From the NCBI RefSeq assembly GCF_900112795.1, contig NZ_FONA01000010.1, forward strand, positions 62,001 through 126,000: DNA of 64,000 nucleotides, read 5' to 3'. The translations under genes and the position numbers were made by a program. The notes beneath the pieces are model-generated. The model was not told where the DNA came from, did not search any database, and saw only the letters and a program-made list of their open reading frames with translations. This DNA comes from Thermophagus xiamenensis. GTDB taxonomy: Bacteria > Bacteroidota > Bacteroidia > Bacteroidales > Marinilabiliaceae. Of this stretch, positions 19,128-28,490 are shown piece by piece. Each line of letters starts with the position of its first letter. The first letter of the stretch is position 1.

Positions 19128-19438
19128 TGGATAATAAAAAAAAGATGTCTAAAATGAACTGATTATGAAGATCCTGTAGAACAATAACCAATAAAGAACA
19201 CAATTAAATATGATCAATATAGCATTGTTGATTTTTTAGACACCCTTTAGATTTTGGGGAAGGGTTTACATCAGTATGAAATTTACTTATTTTATTGAAC
19301 TATTGGTTCTTAAAAATAGTCAATAGTGGTTAGTCGTTAGTCATTAGTTTTTCGACACTAACCACTAATGACTGTTGACTAATGACTAATCACTAATGAC
19401 TAACCACTAATGACTAACCACTAATGACTATTTTTAGA
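19128..19438. repeat. Intergenic region with 7-bp tandem repeats
   Basis: About 19270-19318 carries, in minus orientation, the ATTTACTTATTTTATTGA module of the dispersed element. From about 19322 to 19436 it is almost pure 7-bp repeat: AGTCATTAGT-type then its complement ACTAATGACTAACC-type, so the array changes strand in the middle. It ends just before the gdhA stop codon. Confidence 0.85.
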
Positions 19439-20797
19439 TTAAACCACACCCTGGGCTAACATGGCATTGGCTACTTTTATGAAACCACTGATGTTGGCAC
19501 CTTTCACATAATTAATGTAATTGCCTTCTTCGCGTCCATATTTGACACAAGTGGCGTGAATATTTTTCATTATTGATTTTAGTTTTTGATCTACTTCTTC
19601 ACGCGTCCAGGTTAAACGTATCGAATTCTGGGTCATTTCCAGACCTGATACGGCTACTCCGCCGGCATTGGCTGCTTTACCCGGACCAAAAAGTATTTTA
19701 TTTTTATGGAAAATATCGATGGCTTCCGGTGTGGATGGCATATTGGCTCCTTCTGAAACGCATATACATCCATTTTCAACCAATGTTTGGGCATCCTCGC
19801 CGTTCAGCTCATTTTGGGTGGCCGCAGGTATGGCTATGTCACATTTTACTTTCCACGGTGTTTCGTCCTCATAATATTCCACATCCGGATATTTCTCTGC
19901 ATATTCTCTAATGCGCCCGCGAATGGCATTCTTCAGTAGTTTGACATATTCCAGTTTTTCCTGGTCAATTCCGTTCGGATCATAAATGTATCCATTTGAA
20001 TCGGACAAGGTAACAGGCTTGCCCCCCAGTTGAAGCACTTTTTCTACCGCATATTGAGCCACATTGCCCGAACCACTGATCACTACCGTTTTTCCATTGA
20101 TCTTTTCACCTCTGGTGGCCAGCATCTCCTGAGCAAAATAGACCGCACCATAGCCTGTGGCTTCCGGTCGAAGCGGACTGCCGCCCCATTCCAATCCTTT
20201 TCCGGTAAAGGTGCCCTGAAAGGCATTGGACAATCGTTTATATTGTCCGAAAATATAGCCAATCTCTCGGCCGCCAACACCAATATCTCCCGCAGGAATA
20301 TCCGTGTTAGGGCCTACGTGGCGCTCCAGTTCAGTCACAAATGACTGACAAAACTTCATGACTTCCTGATCCGACTTCCCCTTAGGATTAAAGTCTGACC
20401 CTCCTTTCCCGCCTCCCATAGGCAGAGAGGTTAAACTATTCTTTAGTACCTGTTCAAAGGCCAAAAACTTTAATATGCTCTGATTGACCGATGGGTGAAA
20501 CCTTAAGCCCCCCTTATATGGGCCAATGGCACTATTCATTTGTACACGATAACCCCTGTTGATCTGTATCTCCCCCTGATCGTCGATCCACGGTACACGA
20601 AAGCTGATGATTCGCTCCGGTTCGGTCATCCTTTCCAGGATTTTGTTTTTTATGAAAACAGGATTTTCCAAAATAAAAGCAGCAAGACTGTCAACTACTT
20701 CATATACAGCCTGATGAAACTCGGGTTCGTTGGGATTTTTGGCTTTAACATTGGCCATAAAATCCTCAACGTACTTGAGGACTCTTGAATCGTTCAT
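19439..20797 (-). CDS. gdhA: NADP-type glutamate dehydrogenase
   Basis: This 452-residue enzyme converts 2-oxoglutarate and ammonia to glutamate. Family motifs: YKGGLRFHP, the catalytic region LPMGGGKGGSDFNPKGKSD, GPNTDIPAGDIGVGGREIGY, and the nucleotide-binding SGSGNVAQYAVEKV. Length and sequence match the hexameric 450-residue group (E. coli GdhA-like), mostly NADP-dependent; cofactor choice is inferred from the family. It is monocistronic, with 7-bp repeats directly downstream. Confidence 0.95.
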   Translation of the reverse strand: MNDSRVLKYVEDFMANVKAKNPNEPEFHQAVYEVVDSLAAFILENPVFIKNKILERMTEPERIISFRVPWIDDQGEIQINRGYRVQMNSAIGPYKGGLRFHPSVNQSILKFLAFEQVLKNSLTSLPMGGGKGGSDFNPKGKSDQEVMKFCQSFVTELERHVGPNTDIPAGDIGVGGREIGYIFGQYKRLSNAFQGTFTGKGLEWGGSPLRPEATGYGAVYFAQEMLATRGEKINGKTVVISGSGNVAQYAVEKVLQLGGKPVTLSDSNGYIYDPNGIDQEKLEYVKLLKNAIRGRIREYAEKYPDVEYYEDETPWKVKCDIAIPAATQNELNGEDAQTLVENGCICVSEGANMPSTPEAIDIFHKNKILFGPGKAANAGGVAVSGLEMTQNSIRLTWTREEVDQKLKSIMKNIHATCVKYGREEGNYINYVKGANISGFIKVANAMLAQGVV

Positions 20798-21318
20798 AAA
20801 TTAAATTGTTAGAGGTTTTGACTTTTGAGGTGTGCAAATGTAATAAAAATTGTCATTTTACTTATGAAGAGGAAGAATTAATTGATTTTTTTTAATAATT
20901 TGTTGGAGCATCGTGCCTGAAATAAAATGTTAATTCGATGGTTGTATAATGTTGATTTTTAATGCAATGGTTTGATTTTCTTGATTTTTTATGGGATAGG
21001 TCATAACTTTTTGTGTAAATTATTTTTTATGTTAAAATTGATGTGCTTGCAAATTACTGTTAAATAGCTTCTTTGGGTATGTTTTTTGAAGAAATAATTT
21101 TTACTTTTGACGCTCTGGAAGGGCCCTTGAAAATCCCGGTCATAAAAGAGGAGAGATTTAGCGCATCCACAGAGGGAAGAGGGGATAAGCATTTTTATTG
21201 ATGGTTTCAGAAAACTATATTGACATAGGAGAGGCGAGCTAGGGTTCTCAGCTCTTGAAGTCAGTAACTTAAATTATTTTTAGGCCAAATATATTAATCG
21301 GTATACAGGGATAGAAAG
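20798..21318. other. Intergenic region without recognised content
   Basis: These 521 bases separate two divergent genes, gdhA and the TauE/SafE-like gene. They are AT-rich and must contain both promoters. A 63-codon frame at 21001-21192 (minus) has no signal, motif or plausible composition and is not called. None of the short tandem repeat families seen elsewhere occurs here. Confidence 0.6.
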
Positions 21319-22065
21319 ATGAGTGAACTTACAGCACTATTGTTAGTATTAAGTGGGGTGGTGATACTGATGTCATCACTATTGAAAGGGATGACCGGTT
21401 TTGGTTTTGCCTTGATAGCTATACCATTTCTGTCGATGATTTATCCAATAAAGGTATTGGTGCCGGCCATGACCATATTTAATCTGGTTTCGAGTGTTAT
21501 GTTACTTCTTAAGATACGGGAACGTATCTCCTGGAAATATTTCATTCCGATGTTTTTAGCGAGTTTAGGGGGTATCCCTCTGGGCATCTATCTGTTGGAT
21601 TATTTGAATGAGGAAGTTTTGCGGATTATTATAGGAGCGGTTTTGGTCTTTGTCTCTTTAAAGATGTTATCCGGAATTCCTATTGCGAAACGTTATTTGG
21701 ATAAACCGATTGTATTTGCCGGTTTTTTAAGTGGTATTTTATCGGGTAGTATATCGTTGGGCGGACCGCCACTGGTTATTGCCATGAATAGAAAGAACTA
21801 CAGCAAAGAGCTCTTTCGGGGTGTTTTTGCCTGGTTTAGTACCTTTAGTTCATTTTTTGCCCTGGGTGCCCTTTATGTGGAAAAGTTAATTCCGCCCGAC
21901 TCACTGAAACTGGCTTTGTACTATACCCCTTTGTTGTTGGTAGGTGCTTCGCTCGGAAACCGATTGGCTGCTTTGGTCAATGCCGAAAAATTCAAAAGAG
22001 TGGTAATCCTTGTCAATGTGTTTACCGGCATTTTCACCGTTGTCTCTGCCATTCTTGCATTGTAA
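21319..22065 (+). CDS. TSUP/TauE-SafE family permease
   Basis: This 248-residue membrane protein has about eight hydrophobic segments and the TSUP pattern: LKGMTGFGFALIAIPFL near the start and the repeat-related ILSGSISLGGPPLVIAM in the second half. Family members export or import sulfite, sulfoacetate, other organosulfur compounds or similar small anions. The neighbours (cupin, C92-type peptidase) do not reveal the substrate. Confidence 0.88.
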   Translation: MSELTALLLVLSGVVILMSSLLKGMTGFGFALIAIPFLSMIYPIKVLVPAMTIFNLVSSVMLLLKIRERISWKYFIPMFLASLGGIPLGIYLLDYLNEEVLRIIIGAVLVFVSLKMLSGIPIAKRYLDKPIVFAGFLSGILSGSISLGGPPLVIAMNRKNYSKELFRGVFAWFSTFSSFFALGALYVEKLIPPDSLKLALYYTPLLLVGASLGNRLAALVNAEKFKRVVILVNVFTGIFTVVSAILAL

Positions 22066-22126
22066 TATTGAAATGGTTTTATAGTGAAGATTTATATATT
22101 GATTTAATTTTAAAAGCTTCTTGCAA

Positions 22127-22447
22127 ATGTTTTTTAAATACAAAGATATACCTGTCGAACCTCTGGGAAAAGGGGTGTCCCGACGTATTTTAGGTCATGA
22201 CACGGATATCATGATGGTTCAGGTAAACTTTGAAAAAGGTGCCATTGGTGAGGCGCACCGGCATCCGCATCGTCAAACATCATATGTGGTTTCGGGAGTA
22301 TTTGAAGTCACCATTGGTGATGAAACCCAAATTTTGGAAGCCGGCGATGCTTTTTATGTGGAACCTGACCAATTGCATGGTGTCGTTTGTCTGGAAAAAG
22401 GAACACTGGTTGATGTTTTTAATCCTGCCAGGGAAGATTTTCTTTAA
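22127..22447 (+). CDS. Cupin domain protein
   Basis: A 106-residue single cupin barrel. Motif 1 is the GEAHRHPHRQTSYVVSGVFEV stretch (shared His and Glu/Gln ligands) and motif 2 is DAFYVEPDQLHGVVCLE. Such small cupins bind a metal and act as enzymes or sensors; no substrate can be named. The ATG at 22127 is taken instead of the TTG at 22121. It lies 6 bases upstream of the next gene, so the two are likely co-translated. Confidence 0.85.
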   Translation: MFFKYKDIPVEPLGKGVSRRILGHDTDIMMVQVNFEKGAIGEAHRHPHRQTSYVVSGVFEVTIGDETQILEAGDAFYVEPDQLHGVVCLEKGTLVDVFNPAREDFL

Positions 22448-22453
22448 ATTGTT

Positions 22454-23104
22454 ATGTCAAAATTTATTCATATTTTTCTTTTACTGCTGGCTGCAACTGC
22501 TGTGGGATGTCAATCCTTTGATAAAAATAGCCTACAAACAGGTGATCTGCTTTTCATGGGAAAAGCGGCATCAGAGCTTTCCGATGCTATTGATGCCGTG
22601 ACCAATCAAGGGGAGGGCGACCATTTTACCCATGTGGGGATGGTCGAAATCGTCGGGGATTCAATTTATGTAATCCATGCCGATGATAAATTGGGGGTCT
22701 GCAAACAGCCGTTAGATTCTTTTTTGGTGGATGATAAAGGGCGAAAACGCCATGTTGTAGCTTTTCGATTAAAAGATGAATTTAAAGGAAGCATTGAAGA
22801 AGCGGTCAGACGCGTCAATTCTGTGCTTGGTCAGCCCTATAATAGAACATATGTTATTGAGGATTCGGGCTACTATTGCAGTGAACTCATCTGGTGGGCT
22901 TTTGCTCCCGATTCTGTCTTTTCGTTGGCGCCTATGACCTTTAAAGATCCCGAAACCGGTGTTTTTCATAAAGGCTGGGAAGAACACTATCAAAAACTGG
23001 GCGTGCCCATTCCCGAAGGTAAACCAGGATGTAATCCCAACGGAATGGCTGCTTCCCGGGCTATCTTCCGGTTAGGGGTATTAAGGTGGCAGGATAAAAA
23101 ATAA
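22454..23104 (+). CDS. YiiX/YebB-like C92 cysteine peptidase, lipoprotein
   Basis: This 216-residue protein has lipobox AVGC (Cys19) and then an NlpC/P60-related permuted papain-like fold of the YiiX_YebB_C92 type: TGDLLFMGK, the histidine in HFTHVGMVE, and the cysteine in YYCSELIWWAF. Members are thought to be amidases or peptidases acting on envelope substrates. The neighbouring cupin gene shares the transcript. The TAA stop is fused to a 7-bp repeat array. Confidence 0.85.
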   Translation: MSKFIHIFLLLLAATAVGCQSFDKNSLQTGDLLFMGKAASELSDAIDAVTNQGEGDHFTHVGMVEIVGDSIYVIHADDKLGVCKQPLDSFLVDDKGRKRHVVAFRLKDEFKGSIEEAVRRVNSVLGQPYNRTYVIEDSGYYCSELIWWAFAPDSVFSLAPMTFKDPETGVFHKGWEEHYQKLGVPIPEGKPGCNPNGMAASRAIFRLGVLRWQDKK

Positions 23105-23290
23105 GTCATTAGTATTTTAGTCATTAGTGAATTAGTCATTAGTGATTTAGTAATTAGTCAATAGTCATTTGTAATTAGTTATTAGTGTTGGTTACATAAA
23201 GAGCTAATCACTAACCACTAACGACTAACCACTAACCACTAACGACTAACCACTAATCACTAACCACTAACGACTAACCACTAACCACTA
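23104..23290. repeat. 7-bp tandem repeat filling the whole gap between two converging genes
   Basis: The entire 183-bp space is built of AGTCATTAGT-type units on the left and ACTAACCACTAACG-type units on the right, with a short non-repeat centre (GTTGGTTACATAAAGAGC). The left stop (TAA) and the right stop (TAG, minus strand) both sit at the array edges. Confidence 0.9.
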
Positions 23291-24736
23291 TTTCCCTTCG
23301 TCTACCGGAATAAGCCGAAATATCACACCGGGATTTTCCACACCAATGTACAGGTATCCGTCAGGTCCTGTCTCTACTGAGCGTACCCTGCCCGCTTCGC
23401 GAAGCATTATTTCGTGTTTCTGTACCTGGTTCCCCTTGAGAACGGTACGCACCAGATAACGAAAGCTGAGTGACCCCGAGAAAATATTATTGCCCCATTC
23501 CGGATAAACCCCGGAATCGGCGAATGCCATTCCGCATGGCGCTATCGAGGGAGTCCAGTGTATTATCGGTTGTTCCATTCCCGCTTTGGCGGTATCGCGT
23601 GTAATAATGGTCCCATCGTAATTGATGCCATAGGTGATTTCCGGCCACCCGTAGTTGGCACCTTTTTTTATGATGTTCAGTTCATCACCCCCTTTGGGGC
23701 CATGCTCGGTTTCCCATAGTTCGCCGGTCACAGGATGAAACGCCAAACCCTGCGGATTGCGATGACCATATGACCAAATGGAGGGGATGGCGCCGGGTGT
23801 GTCTACAAAGGGATTGTCTTCCGGAATTTTCCCGTCATCATGTATGCGGTGTATTTTGCCACTATGATTTGTGAGGTCCTGCGCATTGGAGGGATTACCC
23901 CGTTCCCCTACCGAAAAGTAGAGATAGTGATCTTTGTCAAAAGCCATTCTGCAACCAAAGTGAACACCGCTACGCGTATTGGGCGTGGCTTTAAAAATTT
24001 TTTCCCGGTCAACCAGTTGGTCATCTTTAAGGCGTGCCCTCATTATTGCCGTGTTACCACCATTGCCTTCAGGTTCTGAATATGCCAGATATATCCACCC
24101 GTTGTTTTCATAATCGGGATGGAGTTCAATGTCGAGGAGTCCACCCTGACCGTTGGCATATACCTGAGGCACTTCTTCTATTCTGGCGGCAAAGGTCTTG
24201 CCACGGAAACGAAAGAGTTCTCCACTTCTTTCCGTTACCAGCATGTCACCGTTTGGAAGCCATGCCATGGCCCACGGTATCCCGAGTCCGGTTGCTATCG
24301 TATCGATACGGAACGACAGCTCTTCTGTTTTCACCACCTCCGGAAATCCCGGCCGGTAGTCGTGAGACCCGGCTTTCTTTTTTATATCCGTTAGAATGTA
24401 ACGTGCTACGCCTTCTATTTCTGTTTGAGAGAAAACATTGCCAAAAGCGGGCATGCCCGTTTCATAGTCCCCGTCCCTGATGATCCTTTCCATTTCGCTT
24501 TGAGACCTCGCAAACAGAGCGTTACGGTCTTCACCCGCAAATCGTTCCATATAAGGCCCGTGACAACTTGCGCAATAATTGGTGTATAACTGCCCGGGTG
24601 AACGTGGTGCCTGAGCATCGCCACCCGACGTCTGGCCCGAACAACCTATCGAGGAGGTGGAGGTCAATAAGGCCCACAGCAAAATTATTAAAACCGAAAA
24701 CAAGCCGGTTATTGTTATATGCTTTTTGTTAAACAT
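23288..24736 (-). CDS. Cytochrome c-fused soluble aldose/sorbosone dehydrogenase (PQQ-type propeller)
   Basis: This 482-residue protein starts with a lipoprotein-like signal (Cys32 in SSIGC). A cytochrome c domain follows with CASCH at residues 55-59 and a methionine in the GMPAFG segment. About residues 125-482 form a GSDH six-bladed propeller: LGIPWAMAWLPNGDMLVTER, LHPDYENNGWIYLAYS, WSYGHRNPQGLAFHP and ETEHGPKGGDELN. Such fusions oxidise sugars in the periplasm and pass electrons to the attached haem. The order haem-then-propeller is less common than the reverse. Its TAG stop abuts a 7-bp array. Confidence 0.9.
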   Translation of the reverse strand: MFNKKHITITGLFSVLIILLWALLTSTSSIGCSGQTSGGDAQAPRSPGQLYTNYCASCHGPYMERFAGEDRNALFARSQSEMERIIRDGDYETGMPAFGNVFSQTEIEGVARYILTDIKKKAGSHDYRPGFPEVVKTEELSFRIDTIATGLGIPWAMAWLPNGDMLVTERSGELFRFRGKTFAARIEEVPQVYANGQGGLLDIELHPDYENNGWIYLAYSEPEGNGGNTAIMRARLKDDQLVDREKIFKATPNTRSGVHFGCRMAFDKDHYLYFSVGERGNPSNAQDLTNHSGKIHRIHDDGKIPEDNPFVDTPGAIPSIWSYGHRNPQGLAFHPVTGELWETEHGPKGGDELNIIKKGANYGWPEITYGINYDGTIITRDTAKAGMEQPIIHWTPSIAPCGMAFADSGVYPEWGNNIFSGSLSFRYLVRTVLKGNQVQKHEIMLREAGRVRSVETGPDGYLYIGVENPGVIFRLIPVDEGK

Positions 24737-25217
24737 AGCTCTTGAGGATTGTGGTGTTTTTTGATGAAGCTTTTCAATTGCAATGGTTTTATTAAATTTC
24801 TTCCTGGTTTATAAAGCTTAATATTAAACATTTATCTCGAAAAAATGTTTAGTGCCTTTACTTTAGTGAATTGAACAATTGATATGTTAATAACGTTCTT
24901 TTATGTGTCAGTGTTACACCTGAAGATTGAGGGATTGACGGGGTAATGTGCTAATGTGCTAATGTGCTAATGAGTTGATTTGCTAATGTTCTGATATTGA
25001 GTTGTATGTTTCTGTAGAATATTTATCTTAAATCTTAAATCTAAAAATCTAAAAATCTATTTTTTAATGTGCTGATGTGCTAATGAGTTGATGTGCTGAT
25101 GAGTTGATTTGCTAATGTGCTGATATTGAGTTGTATGTTCCTGTAAAATATTTATCTTAAATCTTAAATCTAAAAATCTAAAAATCTAATAATCTAATAA
25201 TCTAAAAATTACTCATT
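24737..25217. repeat. Intergenic region with two copies of a 95-bp unit of 8-bp repeats
   Basis: About 24958-25060 and 25098-25192 are near-identical: GTGCTAAT/GAGTTGAT units, then GAGTTGTATGTT and TATTTATCTTAAATC, then several AAAATCTA units. The left part (24737-24900) is ordinary AT-rich DNA that should contain the promoter of the sugar dehydrogenase gene. Related blocks recur at 52440-52640. Confidence 0.8.
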
Positions 25218-25562
25218 ATGGAAAATAGAGAAAAACTTGTGGTTTTATGGACCAGCGCTGATAAAGAGGTTGCCGAAAAAGTTGTATTGATGTATTGCCA
25301 GGGTGCAAAAATGAAAAACTGGTTTCAGGAAGTGGTATTGGTGGTTTGGGGACCCTCAACTAAATTGTTGGCGTCAGACAGTACCCTGCAGGATAAAATT
25401 AAGGGGTTGAAGGAAATTGGTATCAGGGTGCAGGCTTGCAGCGTTTGTGCCGGCGATTATGGAGTTGTGGATGAACTTGAGAAACTGGGGTTAGAAGTTA
25501 TTCCAATGGGAGAACCTTTGACCAATTATTTGAAAGATGACTGGAAAGTGTTGAGCTTTTAA
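25218..25562 (+). CDS. DsrE-like family protein
   Basis: This 114-residue protein has the DsrE fold signature: LVVLWTSADKEVAEKVVLMY, then VVLVVWGPSTKLLA and a cysteine-containing VQACSVCAGDYGV segment. DsrE-like proteins carry sulfur in sulfur-relay systems through conserved cysteines; here Cys residues sit in ACSVCAG. The call as a sulfur carrier is inferred. It stands alone with repeat arrays directly upstream. Confidence 0.75.
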   Translation: MENREKLVVLWTSADKEVAEKVVLMYCQGAKMKNWFQEVVLVVWGPSTKLLASDSTLQDKIKGLKEIGIRVQACSVCAGDYGVVDELEKLGLEVIPMGEPLTNYLKDDWKVLSF

Positions 25563-25950
25563 AATTTGTTGGTTTAAATCGAAAAAACGGGTATGGCGTA
25601 AAGGACATGGTTAAAAAGTAAATTTCAGAGGTAAAAGTGCACTGTCAGAAGTGGAATTTTTCTTCAATGTCAGTTTCCCATTAAGGGTAAGATTTTTTTT
25701 TGATATTCTAATCTAATGGTTGTAAATTACACTTCGCAATATTTCAATTGGTTAGGTTAGGGTATGAGGGTAATGTCTGTGTTGTTTTTAATGTTGAATT
25801 AAGAGGCCTGGAAACGTCTGGTAATAATGACAAACTTCTTCCAAAAGTCTTTTAGCGTTCAAAAATGAGCAGTTTTATCTTATCCATATTTGACAAAAGA
25901 ATATTTCAAACACTCAATAATAAATCCGGGTATAATTTAAATTTCTGTTT
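25563..25950. other. Intergenic region, short element remnant only
   Basis: These 388 bases hold no gene. A short AAAAGTGCACTGTCAGAAG piece near 25632-25650 looks like the end module of the dispersed element. The remaining AT-rich DNA should contain the promoter of the S9 peptidase gene. Confidence 0.5.
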
Positions 25951-27882
25951 ATGAAAAAGAAACGTTATTCTTTTATTGTCATGCTGTTTGTTATGGCAAT
26001 CACTTTAATCGGTAGTGGTTGTCAGCAAAAAACAACAGTTGAAAGAGCACCCCTCATCCCGATGGAAGATTTTTTCCGCAATCCGGAAAAAACAGCTTAT
26101 CAGATTTCGCCCGACGGAAAATATTTTTCCTTCATGGCACCCTATGAAAGCCGCCTTAATATCTTTGTTCAGGCCGTTGACGGCAGCGATTCTGCCGTGC
26201 GCGTAACTTCCGAAACAGAACGCGATATCGCAGGATATTTCTGGGGCAATAATAACCGATTGCTTTTCCTTAAAGACAGCGGAGGCGACGAAAACTACTC
26301 ACTCTATGGTGTCGACAAGGATGGGGCCAACATGAAGGACCTTACTGAATTTCCTGATGTCAGAACCCTCATTATTGATGACTTGCGGGATATTGATGAC
26401 GAAGTTATCGTGGGCCTTAATAAGAGAGACCCGCGTGTTTTTGACCCATACCGGCTTAACATTGAAACCGGTGAATTGACCATGCTTGCACAAAATCCGG
26501 GAAACATACAATACTGGCTTACCGACCATGAAGGAAAACTGAGAGTCGCTGTCGCCATTGATGGCGGAGTAAATACTACTCTGTTATACCGGAAGACCGA
26601 AGATGAGGAGTTTAAACCCATTCTTCAGACCAACTTTAAAGATGAGCTTAATCCCTATTTCTTTACCTTCGATAATGAAAAATTATATGCCGTATCGAAT
26701 CTTGGAAGGGATAAAAAAGCACCGGTCATTTTCAACCCCGAAACCGCCGAGGTGGAAGACGTGTTGTACGAAAATGACCAATTTGATGTGGAGGGTCTGA
26801 GCTATTCCAGAAAAAGAAACGTCTTGACTACAGCTTCTTATGTTTCCTGGAAGCGGGAACGGCACTTCTTTGATGAAGAGGCACGAATGCTTTTCGAACG
26901 CCTGGAACGTGACCTGGGAGATTATGAAGTGGCAATTACCGATATGAATAAAGAGGAGACCCGATTCATAGTACGTACCTATAGCGACCGTTCGCGCGGT
27001 TCTTATTATTTCTATGATAAGGAATCGGACGAATTAAAGAAAATTGCTGATGTGAGTCCCTGGATTGATGAAGACAATATGGCCAAAATGTTACCCATTC
27101 AATATCAATCGCGAGATAGTTTAACCATTCATGGGTATCTTACCTTACCTAAAGGATATGATTTAGAGACAGCCCAAAATCTGCCGGTCGTGGTTAATCC
27201 GCACGGAGGACCATGGGCCCGCGACTCATGGGGGTTTAACCCCGAAGTTCAGTTCCTTGCTAACCGCGGATACGCCGTCCTTCAAATGAATTTCCGGGGT
27301 TCTACGGGATATGGCAAAAAGTTTTGGGAAATGTCCTTCGGACAATGGGGGCTCTCTATGCAAGACGATATTACGGATGGTGTGAAATGGCTTATTAATA
27401 AAGGTATTGCCGACCCCGACCGGGTTGCCATTTATGGTGGTAGTTACGGTGGTTATGCCACCCTGGCCGGTATGACCTTTACGCCCGATTTGTATGCCGC
27501 AGGTGTTGACTACGTCGGAGTCTCCAATCTCTTTACATTTATGAATACCATACCGCCTTACTGGAAACCCATGCTCGATATGTTTTACGAAATGGTGGGG
27601 AATCCCCAAACCGACAGCCTTAGGTTAAGACAAACCTCACCGGTATTTCATGCCGATAAAATTAAAGCACCTCTGTTTATTGCTCAGGGTGCAAATGACC
27701 CACGGGTGAATAAAGATGAATCCGACCAAATGGTGGAAGCCCTCAGAAACAGAGGTGTCGAAGTTCAATACATGGTGAAGGATAACGAAGGCCACGGCTT
27801 CAGAAACGAAGAAAACCGTTTCGATTTTTATGGAGCAATGGAACAATTCCTCGCCGAGCATATTGGCGATAAGGAGGAATAA
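25951..27882 (+). CDS. S9 family (prolyl oligopeptidase-like) serine peptidase, lipoprotein
   Basis: This 643-residue protein has a lipoprotein signal (ITLIGSGC), a beta-propeller in the first 380 residues (ISPDGKYFSFMAPY and similar blades) and a C-terminal alpha/beta hydrolase. The nucleophile is Ser498 in GGSYGGYA; the acid is in the GANDPRV segment and the base is the histidine in DNEGHGF. The layout matches the acylaminoacyl peptidase/S9C branch. It should degrade oligopeptides in the periplasm or at the outer membrane. Confidence 0.92.
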   Translation: MKKKRYSFIVMLFVMAITLIGSGCQQKTTVERAPLIPMEDFFRNPEKTAYQISPDGKYFSFMAPYESRLNIFVQAVDGSDSAVRVTSETERDIAGYFWGNNNRLLFLKDSGGDENYSLYGVDKDGANMKDLTEFPDVRTLIIDDLRDIDDEVIVGLNKRDPRVFDPYRLNIETGELTMLAQNPGNIQYWLTDHEGKLRVAVAIDGGVNTTLLYRKTEDEEFKPILQTNFKDELNPYFFTFDNEKLYAVSNLGRDKKAPVIFNPETAEVEDVLYENDQFDVEGLSYSRKRNVLTTASYVSWKRERHFFDEEARMLFERLERDLGDYEVAITDMNKEETRFIVRTYSDRSRGSYYFYDKESDELKKIADVSPWIDEDNMAKMLPIQYQSRDSLTIHGYLTLPKGYDLETAQNLPVVVNPHGGPWARDSWGFNPEVQFLANRGYAVLQMNFRGSTGYGKKFWEMSFGQWGLSMQDDITDGVKWLINKGIADPDRVAIYGGSYGGYATLAGMTFTPDLYAAGVDYVGVSNLFTFMNTIPPYWKPMLDMFYEMVGNPQTDSLRLRQTSPVFHADKIKAPLFIAQGANDPRVNKDESDQMVEALRNRGVEVQYMVKDNEGHGFRNEENRFDFYGAMEQFLAEHIGDKEE

Positions 27883-28117
27883 TTGTGCTAAGGTTCTCTT
27901 TGTCCACGGGTTACCCTTTATAATTCCGAAATAGGATGGAATATTCTGTCCGTTATCAGGTCTGTCTCTGAAGTTTTGTTGTTGAATCCTTTTTCGGGGA
28001 TGTTTCCGTTAACATGGAAGCTCAGCAGAAAGCTTTGGAGGCAGATTTTTTTAATACAGGATTTTGTGTTGATGCCAGGGATTTTAGATACTTTGAAAAG
28101 AAAGAAGCAAAAGGATT

Positions 28118-28178
28118 AAAAAAAAACCGCATTTACGGTAATGCGGCCAACCAGGTCCTTTACTCATCTGAGTAATGA
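28118..28178 (-). ncRNA. Candidate small RNA with own promoter and terminator
   Basis: On the minus strand a TATTTTTG box at 28192-28185 fits the Bacteroidota TAnnTTTG element, with TTTA 19 bases upstream in place of TTTG. About 7 bases further starts a roughly 60-base stretch with hairpin TTACTC-AGAT-GAGTAA (28160-28175), the single-stranded AGGACCTGGTTGG, and stem CCGCATT/AATGCGG (28127-28146) followed by nine U. No open reading frame or start codon context is visible inside. No known RNA family was recognised. Confidence 0.55.
28127..28146 (-). terminator. Rho-independent terminator on the minus strand
   Basis: A perfect 7-bp stem CCGCATT/AATGCGG with a 6-base loop is followed, reading leftward, by nine T on the minus strand. 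No minus-strand protein gene lies upstream for several hundred bases, which is why an RNA gene is suspected. Confidence 0.8.
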
Positions 28179-28490
28179 CAATTACAAAAATATTCCCTTT
28201 TGTGCAATTTGTAAATTATTTGTAGTTAAATAATGTTAATAAGATTGGTGGGGTTAATATGGTTTATTTCACAAGCATTGGCAGTAAAATGAAGACCTAC
28301 AAAAAATAGCACATCAATCCCTTCAATCTCATCAATCCCCTCAATCTCTTCAATCCCCTCAATCTCTTCAATCCCCTCAACCTCACACCTGACAGCCTGC
28401 CGGCCTAATACCCATCCTGCTAAAATTCCTGCTAATCCTAAAAAAAATAGTATTTTAGCACTGTCATAAACTTAAAAGTCTTCAGTAAGC

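Larger units (their letters stand above)
27883..28490. repeat. Intergenic region: candidate small RNA and a 9-bp repeat array
   Basis: A minus-strand candidate RNA at 28118-28178 is described separately. From about 28315 to 28385 runs a 9-bp tandem repeat of TCAATCCCT/TCAATCTCT units, about eight copies. The left part (27883-28110) shows no gene. Confidence 0.75.

Noticed and set aside
21001-21192. 63-codon minus-strand frame between gdhA and the TSUP gene
   Set aside because: No motif, no clear start context, odd composition, and it lies in a divergent promoter region.
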